Shown here: positions 1 through 6,761 of the stretch, piece after piece
Position numbering within the stretch: the stretch's first letter is position 1
Layout of the letters: every line of letters begins with the position of its first letter
From: an uncultured Clostridium sp.
GTDB taxonomy: Bacteria > Bacillota > Clostridia > Lachnospirales > Lachnospiraceae
Direction of reading: 5' to 3'
Assembly: GCA_958442925.1 (NCBI GenBank)
Contig: CAUCIO010000020.1
Span: forward strand, 1-21,266
Length of the DNA: 21,266 nucleotides
Notes under the pieces: generated by a model
What the model saw: the letters and a program-made list of their open reading frames with translations, nothing else
The model's database searches: none
What the model was told of the DNA's origin: nothing
Position numbers and translations under genes: made by a program

Positions 1-407
1 GTCAGCTCAGCAGAAACTGCTACCTTGCCGTCCACAGACGCCGTGGCGCTGCCGATTCCTACCGGGCCTTTTCTCTTAATAATCTGGCACTCCAGCTTTA
101 AGCGGTCTCCCGGGACTACCTTTCTTCTGAACTTGGCGCTGTTAATTCCGCCGAAGTAGGCTACCTTTCCCTTGTTCTCCTCCTCGCTCAGGATGGCTAC
201 CGCGCCTACCTGGGCCAGGGCTTCCACAATCAGGACTCCTGGCATAACCGGCTCCTGCGGAAAATGGCCCGCAAAAAACGGCTCGTTATAAGTCACTGAC
301 TTGTATCCTACCGCTCCCTCGCCTGGGCGGATCTCCTCCACGCAGTCAATGAGAAGAAACGGATGTCTGTGAGGGATAATCTCCTGAATTTCCTTAATTC
401 CCAGCAT
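1..407 (-). CDS. fabZ: 3-hydroxyacyl-ACP dehydratase FabZ (partial, C-terminus off the left edge)
   Basis: Dehydrates 3-hydroxyacyl-ACP to trans-2-enoyl-ACP in the cytoplasmic type II fatty acid synthesis cycle. The visible 135 codons hold the hot-dog-fold signature: GHFPQEPVMPGVL with catalytic His48, followed by the helix carrying Glu62 in VEALAQ, the His/Glu pair known for FabZ. It starts MLGIKEIQEIIPHRHPF, which is the usual FabZ beginning, with a purine-rich AAAGG ribosome site upstream. Family members are about 140-145 residues, so only a few C-terminal residues are missing. It lies 25 bases after accB on the same strand, and is the last visible gene of the fab operon; accC, accD and accA would be expected beyond the edge. 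The paralogue FabA is unlikely because no fabB-type partner is present. Confidence 0.95.
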   Translation of the reverse strand, partial: MLGIKEIQEIIPHRHPFLLIDCVEEIRPGEGAVGYKSVTYNEPFFAGHFPQEPVMPGVLIVEALAQVGAVAILSEEENKGKVAYFGGINSAKFRRKVVPGDRLKLECQIIKRKGPVGIGSATASVDGKVAVSAEL

Positions 408-432
408 AGAAATACCTTTCCCTTTCTCCTGA

Positions 433-933
433 TTATTTAATGCGGAACAGTGGCTGGCCGTACTCTACGACCTCCTCGTTGTTTACAAGGACTGCCTCAA
501 CCACGCCGTCATATTCGCTCTCAATCTCATTCATCAGCTTCATAGCTTCAATAATGCCGAGAACCTGTCCCTTCTTCACCGTATCGCCCACTTTCACAAA
601 GGGCTCTGCGTCTGGAGACGGGGAAGAGTAGAAGGTTCCCACCAGCGGGGAGTTCACCGTGTTTCCAGAAGCGATGTCTCCGCTCTCTGCATGTTCTGCA
701 GAGACCGCTGTATTCTGCGCTTCGGAAGCGCCAAAAGCAGGTGCTGCCGGCTGAGCCATCACAGGAGCTGCGGAAACCGGTGCAAAACCAGGCGCAGAAA
801 CAGCTGTCACAACGGTCTCTCTTTCCTTCTCTCTCTTTAAGGAGAGCTTCGTTCCGTTCTCCTCTAACACAAAGCTGGTCAGGTTATTCTTTGAAACAGC
901 CTCAATCAGCGTCACAATATCCTTAATTTCCAT
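433..933 (-). CDS. accB: Biotin carboxyl carrier protein of acetyl-CoA carboxylase (BCCP)
   Basis: This 166-residue protein carries the biotin that shuttles CO2 from biotin carboxylase to the carboxyltransferase, making malonyl-CoA. The C-terminal half is a biotinyl-lipoyl domain (about residues 92-166) with the biotinylation motif EAMKLMNEI; the modified lysine is K132. An N-terminal helix-rich segment (1-35) is followed by a flexible Ala/Pro/Val-rich linker (about 43-90), the usual BCCP layout. A GAGGAGG ribosome site lies just upstream of the ATG, inside the 16-base gap after fabF. Embedding between fabF and fabZ is typical of Clostridia, where malonyl-CoA production is co-transcribed with the elongation enzymes. 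A carrier subunit of a decarboxylase is an alternative, but the operon argues for AccB. Confidence 0.95.
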   Translation of the reverse strand: MEIKDIVTLIEAVSKNNLTSFVLEENGTKLSLKREKERETVVTAVSAPGFAPVSAAPVMAQPAAPAFGASEAQNTAVSAEHAESGDIASGNTVNSPLVGTFYSSPSPDAEPFVKVGDTVKKGQVLGIIEAMKLMNEIESEYDGVVEAVLVNNEEVVEYGQPLFRIK

Positions 934-949
934 CTCTGCCTCCTCTGAA

Positions 950-2188
950 TTAAGCCTCGAATTTCTTTACCACAAGGCTTGCGTTATGTCCGCCAAAACC
1001 CAGGGAATTGGAAATTGCATAATTTACGGTTGTGTGGACGCCCTCGCCCTTGGTGTAGTCCAGATCGCACTCCGGCTCGGACTCAGAAAGGCCGGAAGTC
1101 ACATGAACGTAGTCCTCCATGACGGACTTCACGCAGGTGATCAGCTCCACACCGCCGGCAGCGCCTAACAGGTGGCCTACCATAGACTTTGTGGAGTTGA
1201 CTTTTACCTTGTAAGCGTGATCTCCTAATGCCAGCTTAATGGCCTTTGTCTCAAATAAATCGTTGTGGTGGGTGCTGGTTCCATGGGCGTTTACATAATC
1301 GATCTGCTCTGGCGTAATGCCGGCGTCCTTGATGGCATACTCCATGGCCTTGGCAGCGCCGCTTCCATCCTCAGCCGGAGAGGTAATGTGGTAAGCGTCG
1401 CAGGTAGCGCCGTAGCCCGCCAGCTCTGCTAAAATCACAGCGCCTCTCTTCTGGGCGTGCTCTAAGGACTCTAACACAACCACTCCGGCGCCCTCGCCCA
1501 TCACGAAGCCGTCTCTGTCCTTGTCAAAGGGACGGGAGCAGGTAGCCGGATCTGTATTAGTGGAAAGAGCTGTCAGAGCTGTAAATCCTGCCACTCCAAG
1601 GCCAGTAATGCTGGCCTCTGTTCCTCCTGCAACCATAACCTCAGCCTCTCCGCACTGAATGGAGCGGAAAGCCTCTCCGATAGAGTGGGTTCCTGTGGCA
1701 CAGGCTGTTACCACGTTAATGCACTTGCCCTTTAATCCGTACTGGATGGACACGTTTCCTGCCGCCATGTTGCAGATCATCATGGGAACCAGAAGCGGGT
1801 TAATGCGTCCCGGTCCCTTTTCCAGCATTTTCTTGTGCTCTCTCTCCACAGCCTGAAGGCTTCCGATTCCAGAGCCGACGCTGACGCCGACGCGGAAGGG
1901 ATCCTCCTTCTCCATGTCGATGCCTGCCTGGGCTAAGGCCTGTCCTGCCGCCGCTACTGCGTACTGGGAAAACGGCTCCATTCTTCTGGCTGTCTTAGGA
2001 TCCATGTACTGCTTTGGATCGAAATCCTTCACCTGTGCTGCCAGCTTTACCTTGTAGTCAGTTGTATCAAAATATGTAATCTCGCCGAAGCCTCTCTTAT
2101 TTTCCTTCAGGGAATTCCAAAATGTCTCCACATCATTTCCGATTGGGCTGATCACGCCCATACCGGTAATCACTACTCTGTTTGCCAT
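950..2188 (-). CDS. fabF: 3-oxoacyl-ACP synthase II FabF
   Basis: This 412-residue condensing enzyme of the KAS I/II group elongates acyl chains with malonyl-ACP. The Cys-His-His triad is visible: C163 in VVTACATGTHSIGEA, H302 in NAHGTSTHHND and H339 in KSMVGHLLGAAGG. The C-terminal loop NSLGFGGHNASLV is also the FabF type. Length is normal for the family. It begins MANRVVITGMGVISPIG directly after a good ribosome site and follows fabG by 10 bases, so the two are probably translationally linked. FabB is the main alternative, but Firmicutes clusters of this order carry FabF. Confidence 0.97.
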   Translation of the reverse strand: MANRVVITGMGVISPIGNDVETFWNSLKENKRGFGEITYFDTTDYKVKLAAQVKDFDPKQYMDPKTARRMEPFSQYAVAAAGQALAQAGIDMEKEDPFRVGVSVGSGIGSLQAVEREHKKMLEKGPGRINPLLVPMMICNMAAGNVSIQYGLKGKCINVVTACATGTHSIGEAFRSIQCGEAEVMVAGGTEASITGLGVAGFTALTALSTNTDPATCSRPFDKDRDGFVMGEGAGVVVLESLEHAQKRGAVILAELAGYGATCDAYHITSPAEDGSGAAKAMEYAIKDAGITPEQIDYVNAHGTSTHHNDLFETKAIKLALGDHAYKVKVNSTKSMVGHLLGAAGGVELITCVKSVMEDYVHVTSGLSESEPECDLDYTKGEGVHTTVNYAISNSLGFGGHNASLVVKKFEA

Positions 2189-2198
2189 ATATTACCTC

Positions 2199-2942
2199 CT
2201 ACATTGCCATGCCGCCATCTACGTTGATGACCTGGCCTGTGATGTATCCTGCCTGATCAGAAGCTAAAAATGCAGCCAGATTCGCCACATCCTCAGTCTT
2301 TCCGAATTTTTTCATAGGAATCTGATCTCCCATGGCCTTCTTTACGTCCTCTGGGAGAACTGCCGTCATCTCCGTGTCAATAAAGCCCGGAGCAATGGCG
2401 TTTACTGTAATGCCGCGGCTTCCCAGCTCTCTGGCCACTGACTTAGTCAGTCCGATTACGCCTGCCTTGGACGCGCAGTAATTGGCCTGGCCTGCATTTC
2501 CCATAACGCCGGAAACGGAGGAAATATTGATGATGCGGCCTCCCTTCTGCTTTAACATCTGCCTGGAAATGTGCTTAATGCAGTTAAAGGTTCCCTTTAA
2601 GTTGGTGTCCAGAACTGCGTCGTACTCCTCCTCATTCATCTTCATGAGCAGATTATCCTTTGTGATGCCTGCATTGTTCACCAGAATATCGATTCTCTTA
2701 TATCTGGCGATGAGATCCTTCATCATCTCTTCTGTCTTTGCGTAGTCGGAGACGCTGCACTGAACGGCCTCGGCGGTTCCGCCTGCCTCGGTAATCTCCC
2801 CCACGACTTCCTCCGCCTTTGCGGCAGAGCCATTGTAGTTTACAATAACCACGGCGCCTTCCTTGGCCAGCGTCAGGGCGATCTGACGGCCAATTCCGCG
2901 GCTCGCTCCGGTTACCAGTGCAATTTTGCCTTCCAATAACAT
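2199..2942 (-). CDS. fabG: 3-oxoacyl-ACP reductase FabG
   Basis: An NADPH-dependent short-chain dehydrogenase of 247 residues that reduces 3-oxoacyl-ACP in each elongation round. Visible are the cofactor motif TGASRGIG (11-18), NNAG (89-92), and the catalytic set N114, S142, Y155 and K159 (YCASK). It ends in the normal SDR tail ITGQVINVDGGMAM. The start chosen is MLLEGKIALVTG at 2942, preceded by a GAGGAAAGG ribosome site. An in-frame ATG at 3023 would add 27 residues that do not resemble FabG and that overlap an intergenic hairpin, so it was rejected. Spacing to fabD is 88 bases and to fabF 10 bases. Confidence 0.96.
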   Translation of the reverse strand: MLLEGKIALVTGASRGIGRQIALTLAKEGAVVIVNYNGSAAKAEEVVGEITEAGGTAEAVQCSVSDYAKTEEMMKDLIARYKRIDILVNNAGITKDNLLMKMNEEEYDAVLDTNLKGTFNCIKHISRQMLKQKGGRIINISSVSGVMGNAGQANYCASKAGVIGLTKSVARELGSRGITVNAIAPGFIDTEMTAVLPEDVKKAMGDQIPMKKFGKTEDVANLAAFLASDQAGYITGQVINVDGGMAM

Positions 2943-2994
2943 ACTTTTACAACCTTTCCTCGGAATTTCTTCCGGTATGCCTGAGGGTAAAAGG

Positions 2995-3018
2995 GACGCG
3001 GCATACTGCTTCCGCGTC
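2995..3018 (-). other. Intra-operon hairpin between fabD and fabG
   Basis: Perfect 7-bp inverted repeat GACGCGG / CCGCGTC (2995-3001 and 3012-3018) with a 10-base loop, in the 88-base fabD-fabG gap. In the minus-strand RNA it is followed by CCCUUUUACC, which is too weak a U-run for a confident terminator. It could be a partial terminator, an RNase site or a stability element that tunes fabG relative to fabD. The function is inferred; the repeat itself is seen. Confidence 0.45.
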
Positions 3019-3030
3019 TCCATTCTGAGC

Positions 3031-3948
3031 CTACAGCTCCTTTACCTTCTCAATATCTTCCAGTTTCTCTATATTAATCACGCGAACGCTTCTATCTATC
3101 TTCTTCATAAATCCGGCCAGTGTCTTTCCAGGCCCGATTTCAATAAATGTATCCACTCCGTCGGCCAGCATCATTCTCATGGTCTGCTCCCAGCGCACGG
3201 AGGAGGACACCTGTCTCTCCAAGAGAGGCTTTACATCTTCTGCCTCTGTCACATACTCTGCTGTTACATTGGCAGCGTAAGGAATTGCCGGTTTATGGAT
3301 CTCAACTGTGTCAAGCACCTTTCCCAGCTTCTCTCCTGCCTCTGTCAGCATCTTAGAGTGGAACGGTCCGCTGACATTTAACGGAATTACCCGTTTTGCC
3401 CCTGCTTCCTTCAGCTTATCTGCCGCCTCGTCAACTGCCTCTTTCCTTCCGGAAATTACAATCTGTCCCGGACAGTTATAGTTGGCAATCTGAACGCCTT
3501 CTATCGGCGCAATTACCTTTTCAATCTCCTCTGCATCCATCGCAAGCACGGCAGCCATAGCTCCGATTCCTGCCGGAACTGCCTCCTGCATCAGGATTCC
3601 CCTTTCACGTACTGTGCGGATCGCATCCTCCACAGACATCACGCCTGCCGCTGCCATTGCCGGATATTCTCCCAGACTAAGTCCTGCCGCTGCATCAGGC
3701 CTGATTCCCGTCTGCTCCATGAGAACCTTCATCATGGCCAGGCTGGCTGTGACCATGGCCGGCTGTGTGTATTCTGTAATGTCCAGTCTGTCATTTTTCT
3801 CAAAGCAGAGCTCAGGCATGGAAAATCCGAGAATCTCGGACGCTGTGTCAAATACCTTTTTTCCTGTCTCTGTCTGCTCGTAGAAATCCTGGCCCATACC
3901 GCATACCTGCGCGCCCTGGCCTGGGAAAATAAATGCAATTCTGCTCAT
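3031..3948 (-). CDS. fabD: Malonyl-CoA:ACP transacylase FabD
   Basis: This 305-residue acyltransferase moves malonyl from CoA to ACP, supplying all condensing steps. The family marks are FPGQGAQ (9-14), the nucleophile elbow GLSLGEY with S91, the substrate-binding arginine at R116 in RTVRERG, and catalytic H197 in GPFHSKM. The residue before the nucleophile is Leu rather than the more common His (GHSxGE), a variant that should not remove the catalytic dyad. The start has an AAAGGAGC ribosome site. It sits between fabK (99-base gap with a hairpin) and fabG (88-base gap with a hairpin), so it occupies the most loosely packed part of the operon. Confidence 0.96.
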   Translation of the reverse strand: MSRIAFIFPGQGAQVCGMGQDFYEQTETGKKVFDTASEILGFSMPELCFEKNDRLDITEYTQPAMVTASLAMMKVLMEQTGIRPDAAAGLSLGEYPAMAAAGVMSVEDAIRTVRERGILMQEAVPAGIGAMAAVLAMDAEEIEKVIAPIEGVQIANYNCPGQIVISGRKEAVDEAADKLKEAGAKRVIPLNVSGPFHSKMLTEAGEKLGKVLDTVEIHKPAIPYAANVTAEYVTEAEDVKPLLERQVSSSVRWEQTMRMMLADGVDTFIEIGPGKTLAGFMKKIDRSVRVINIEKLEDIEKVKEL

Positions 3949-3977
3949 AGCGCTGCTCCTTTTTATTCCTATGGAAA

Positions 3978-4012
3978 CGGCCCGCCTGCCGTCACTTTCT
4001 GCACACGGGCCG
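3978..4012 (-). other. Intra-operon hairpin between fabK and fabD
   Basis: Perfect 7-bp GC-only inverted repeat CGGCCCG / CGGGCCG (3978-3984 and 4006-4012) with a 21-base loop in the 99-base gap between fabK and fabD. There is no U-run after it in the minus-strand RNA, so it is not a classic terminator. An mRNA-processing or stability role is inferred only. Confidence 0.4.
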
Positions 4013-4047
4013 CACCTCTATTCTCCGGCGTCGGGACTGACGTCCTT

Positions 4048-4971
4048 CTACCAGTGCAGAAGCCTTCCGGCCTCCGCCATCATCTCATCAATCATTTCCT
4101 TACAGGTCTGCTCTTTCTTAATCATGCCTGCAATCTGTCCTGCCATCACAGTGCCGTTTACTGTATCGCCCTCCATGACAGCCTTTCTGAGAGTTCCAAG
4201 AGTCAGGTATTCCAGCTCCTCAAAGGACTTGCCCTCCTGCTCCAGCTTAATGTACTCTCTTGTCATCTGGTTTCTCAGGCATCTGACAGGATGGCCATGG
4301 GTTCTTCCCGTAACAGTAGAATCAATATCCTTCGCCTTGATGATTCTCTCCTTGTAACCGGGATGAACGATGGACTCCTTCGCTACGACAAAACGTGTTC
4401 CCATCTGAACAGCCTCTGCTCCCAGCATAAATGCCGCTGCAATGCCGCGTCCGTCTCCGATTCCGCCTGCCGCGATAACAGGGATGGAAACAGCGTCTGC
4501 AACCTGTGGAACCAGAGTCATGGTAGTCGCTTCGCCGATGTGTCCGCCGGACTCCATACCCTCTGCGATCACAGCGTCAGCTCCGCCCTTCTCCATCATT
4601 CTGGCCAGGGCAACGGAAGCTACCACAGGAATTACCTTGATTCCTGCTGCCTTCCACATCTCCATGTATTTTCCCGGATTTCCGGCTCCTGTGGTAACTA
4701 CCTTGATTCCTTCCTCAACTACAACCTTCGCCACGTCATCGGCGTAAGGGCTCATCAGCATAACATTGACGCCAAAAGGCTTCTCTGTCAGCTCTCTGGC
4801 TTTTCTGATTTCCTCGCGAACCACCTCGCCGGGAGCGTTGGCTCCGCCGATCAGGCCCAGTCCTCCCGCCTCAGAAACGGCGGCAGCCAGGTGATGCTCA
4901 GCCACCCAGGCCATACCGCCCTGAATGATTGGGCACTCAATCCCTAAAAGTTCAGTGACTCTGGTCTTCAT
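4048..4971 (-). CDS. fabK: FMN-dependent enoyl-ACP reductase II FabK
   Basis: This 307-residue flavoprotein of the nitronate monooxygenase / FabK fold performs the last reduction of each elongation cycle. Visible are the N-terminal IQGGMAWVA, GGLGLIGGANAPGE, the PFGVNVML strand, GMESGGHIGE with H144 (the position of the FabK active-site His), and the FMN phosphate-binding stretch AAGGIGDGRGIAAAFMLGA followed by MGTRFV. FabK replaces the triclosan-sensitive FabI in many Firmicutes. The start codon overlaps the acpP stop in a TAATG arrangement, so translation is probably coupled. A stand-alone nitronate monooxygenase is unlikely in this operon. Confidence 0.95.
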   Translation of the reverse strand: MKTRVTELLGIECPIIQGGMAWVAEHHLAAAVSEAGGLGLIGGANAPGEVVREEIRKARELTEKPFGVNVMLMSPYADDVAKVVVEEGIKVVTTGAGNPGKYMEMWKAAGIKVIPVVASVALARMMEKGGADAVIAEGMESGGHIGEATTMTLVPQVADAVSIPVIAAGGIGDGRGIAAAFMLGAEAVQMGTRFVVAKESIVHPGYKERIIKAKDIDSTVTGRTHGHPVRCLRNQMTREYIKLEQEGKSFEELEYLTLGTLRKAVMEGDTVNGTVMAGQIAGMIKKEQTCKEMIDEMMAEAGRLLHW

Positions 4972-5204
4972 TATGCCTCAACACCTTTTTCTTTTAAATA
5001 GTTCATTACATCGCCTACTGTTAAAAGGTTCTGTAAGTCCTCAGCCGGGATCTCTACGGAGTACTCATCCTCCAGAGCCATAACTAACTCGAATAAGTCA
5101 AGGGAGTCTGCTCCCAGATCATCCTTAAAGGAAGAAGCCTCTGTAATGGACTCTGCGTCCACGCTTAACTGCTCTGCGATGATCTCTTTCATTTTCTCTA
5201 ACAT
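4971..5204 (-). CDS. acpP: Acyl carrier protein
   Basis: A 77-residue acidic carrier protein. The 4'-phosphopantetheine attachment site is S34 in GADSLDLFELVMALE, the standard DSL motif. It holds the growing acyl chain as a thioester for all enzymes of this operon. A good AAAGGAGA ribosome site precedes the ATG. It overlaps fabK by one base (TAATG). The 141-base gap to fabH contains its own promoter-like sequence (5288-5315), which would allow extra ACP synthesis, in line with the high abundance ACP has in cells. Confidence 0.97.
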   Translation of the reverse strand: MLEKMKEIIAEQLSVDAESITEASSFKDDLGADSLDLFELVMALEDEYSVEIPAEDLQNLLTVGDVMNYLKEKGVEA

Positions 5205-5232
5205 AATTTTTGTCTCCTTTGCTTGATAAGTT

Positions 5233-5247
5233 TTTGATTTTCTGAAA
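5233..5247 (-). promoter_or_regulatory. Degenerate FabT-like half-palindrome in the acpP leader
   Basis: TTTGATTTTCTGAAA resembles the perfect operator at 6363-6377 (TTTGA-N3-TCAAA core) but has an extra base in the right half. It lies just upstream of acpP, and shares TTTGATTTTC with the sequence at 5294-5303. Regulatory role is inferred from similarity by eye. Confidence 0.3.
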
Positions 5248-5287
5248 GCCGTGCCGGGGACCTCCCTCTACAGCTGTCATTTCTTTT

Positions 5288-5315
5288 ATTATATTTGATT
5301 TTCAGGAAGTTGCAA
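5288..5315 (-). promoter_or_regulatory. Internal promoter for acpP with overlapping operator-like box
   Basis: On the minus strand, TTGCAA (5310-5315), a 16-base spacer and a perfect TATAAT (5288-5293) form a sigma-A-type promoter in the fabH-acpP gap. The spacer contains TTTGATTTTCAGG (5294-5306 on the plus strand), a degenerate relative of the palindrome downstream of the fabH promoter, placed where a repressor would block RNA polymerase. Confidence 0.6.
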
Positions 5316-5345
5316 GAAAAAAATCCCCGGAATTGCAGACTGGTT

Positions 5346-6308
5346 CTACCACTCCAGCAAAGTAGCACCCCAGGTCATGCCTGCGCCGAATCCTGCAAGC
5401 ACCAGCTTATCGCCTGTTTCAAGCTTTCCGTCCCTCTTCATTTCGTCCAGAAGAATGGGAATCGAGGCAGCGGAGGTATTGCCGTAGCGCTCAATATTTA
5501 CCGGTATTTTTTCCATTGGAATCCTGAGACGCTTCGACGCCGCCTCTAAAATCCTTAAATTAGCCTGATGCAGGACAAAGTATTTAATCTCATCCGGCTC
5601 CATCTGTGCATCCTCTAAAATCTTTGCCACAATCTCAGGCACTTTGCGGACCGCAAATTTGAATACCTCTTTGCCGTCCATTTTCATAAAGCCCAGCTCT
5701 GGCTTCACGCCGTTTAAGCAGTTTCCAAGATTTCTGGCCTGGCATTCCAGGGTCCAGCCCTTGGTTCCGTCGCTTCCCATCAGCGTTTTTATAATACCGG
5801 TCTCAGAGGCTCTGACAACTGCGGCTCCGGCTCCGTCGCCAAAGAGGATACATGTGCCTCTGTCTGTCCAGTCTACTACCTTGCTTAAAGTCTCGGCTCC
5901 AATAATAAGAGCCGTCTTATAAAGGCCTGAGGCAAAAAATCCATTGGCAATGTGAAGGCCAAAAATAAATCCTGAGCAGGCCGCCGTAATGTCAAATCCC
6001 ACTGCGTTCACAGCTCCCACAGCTGCCTGGACATCCATGGCTCCGGCCGGGAAGGCCCGGTCTCCGGAGGAGGTAGCCAGTATAATCAGGTCTATTTCTG
6101 CAGGGTCAATTCCTGCGTCTTCAATGGCCCGCTTCGCTGCCTCTGCAGCCATTTCGCAGGTGCCCTTGTTCTTTGACACCCTCCTCTCACAGATTCCCGT
6201 CCGTTCTTTTATCCAATCATCATCTGTATCGAGAAACTTCATGAGATCCTTATTCGTAACAACTGTTTCCGGCACATAAGAGCCGATTCCAATGATTTTT
6301 GTAGTCAT
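5346..6308 (-). CDS. fabH: 3-oxoacyl-ACP synthase III FabH
   Basis: This 320-residue initiating condensing enzyme joins an acyl-CoA primer to malonyl-ACP. The Cys-His-Asn triad is visible: C111 in DITAACSGF, H247 in FVLHQANLRI and N277 in ERYGNTSAAS, and the end GAGMTWGATLLEW is typical. It is the first gene of the operon, preceded by a strong promoter and a palindromic operator. The ribosome site is modest (CAGGAATC). In many related genomes a MarR-family regulator gene precedes fabH; here none does, and the next gene upstream is divergent. Confidence 0.96.
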   Translation of the reverse strand: MTTKIIGIGSYVPETVVTNKDLMKFLDTDDDWIKERTGICERRVSKNKGTCEMAAEAAKRAIEDAGIDPAEIDLIILATSSGDRAFPAGAMDVQAAVGAVNAVGFDITAACSGFIFGLHIANGFFASGLYKTALIIGAETLSKVVDWTDRGTCILFGDGAGAAVVRASETGIIKTLMGSDGTKGWTLECQARNLGNCLNGVKPELGFMKMDGKEVFKFAVRKVPEIVAKILEDAQMEPDEIKYFVLHQANLRILEAASKRLRIPMEKIPVNIERYGNTSAASIPILLDEMKRDGKLETGDKLVLAGFGAGMTWGATLLEW

Positions 6309-6362
6309 GTCTGATTCCTGCTTTTCTGTCTGCTTTCTTTCATTACTCCATTTAACGAGATT

Positions 6363-6377
6363 GTTTGATATTCAAAC
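6363..6377. promoter_or_regulatory. Perfect palindromic operator (FabT-like) at the fabH promoter
   Basis: GTTTGA-TAT-TCAAAC is a perfect 15-base palindrome with 6-bp arms. It starts 7 bases downstream of the fabH -10 box, so it covers the initial transcribed region, a classic repressor position. The TTTGA-N3-TCAAA core matches what I recall of operators bound by FabT, the MarR-family repressor of fatty acid synthesis in Firmicutes. The assignment to FabT is inference; the palindrome and its position are seen. Confidence 0.65.
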
Positions 6378-6384
6378 TATTGCT

Positions 6385-6413
6385 AGTGTATTCTATGGAG
6401 GGGTGTTTGTCAA
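6385..6413 (-). promoter_or_regulatory. Promoter of the fab operon (fabH)
   Basis: On the minus strand a consensus -35 TTGACA (6408-6413), a 17-base spacer and -10 TACACT (6385-6390) precede the operator palindrome and fabH. The leader to the fabH ATG is about 70 bases. Confidence 0.8.
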
Positions 6414-6460
6414 GAAAAAAAGTAGTACCCTTTTGCCCTGGCAGAAGGTATAATGAAGGC

Positions 6461-6631
6461 AGGAATCGACAGGGCAGGTGACCAGCTGCGTTTTCTACTC
6501 GGTTCGCACATTTGTTATCCGCCATTCGCGGAAACTCGCCTATGGCTCAAACAATCCGCTCGGTGGCGGAAATCAGTGCAAACCTCCTTGCGAAAGCCTC
6601 GCTATCGTCACTTGCCCTGTCGATCCTTCCT
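6461..6631. repeat. Long imperfect palindrome (candidate structured RNA or MITE-like element)
   Basis: The outer arms 6461-6482 and 6607-6631 pair over about 22 bp; the shared core is TCGACAGGGCAGGTGAC against its complement with one A/G difference, plus a 3-base indel. Inside, GGTTCGCAC pairs with GTGCAAACC with one mismatch (6501-6509 and 6575-6583), and TCCGCCA (6518-6524) pairs with TGGCGGA (6564-6570). A TATAAT at 6449-6454 would start plus-strand RNA at about 6461, exactly the beginning of the left arm, but no -35 is seen. The element fills the gap between the fabH promoter and the response-regulator promoter. No target-site duplication was found. Confidence 0.6.
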
Positions 6632-6645
6632 GAATTTCCGTACTT

Positions 6646-6674
6646 TTGAAATATTCAGATTTCATTTATATACT
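6646..6674 (+). promoter_or_regulatory. Promoter of the two-component operon
   Basis: TTGAAA (6646-6651), a 17-base spacer and TATACT (6669-6674) form a good sigma-A promoter about 80 bases upstream of the response regulator. Just downstream, AGTTC (6684-6688) and GAACT (6699-6703) form an inverted repeat that could be a small leader hairpin or a regulator site. Confidence 0.7.
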
Positions 6675-6761
6675 TACTACGGGAGTTCGCGGTTCCCTGA
6701 ACTATGGTATTTCTTTATTTTATATACACATTCATACATCCAAAGGCAGGAGGTTTACATA

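Noticed and set aside
2943..3023. N-terminal extension of fabG from an ATG at 3023
   Set aside because: The extra 27 residues do not resemble FabG and cover an intergenic hairpin; the internal ATG at 2942 has a ribosome site and gives the normal 247-residue protein.
3949..4047. Terminator between fabK and fabD
   Set aside because: The GC stem at 3978-4012 has no U-run, and the genes clearly belong to one operon.
4054..4947. 297-codon open frame on the plus strand opposite fabK
   Set aside because: It mirrors the fabK reading frame, has a His/Ser/Cys-rich composition without any domain and no ribosome site; it is a shadow.
6461..6631. 6S RNA as identity of the long palindrome
   Set aside because: The length and hairpin form are similar, but I could not recognise the conserved central bubble or terminal features, and the position and nested repeats fit a dispersed element as well. 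It is left unnamed.
6453..6761. Long in-frame extension of the response regulator back to 6453
   Set aside because: It crosses the long palindrome and the promoter at 6646-6674; the ATG at 6762 has AGGAGG and begins a normal receiver domain.
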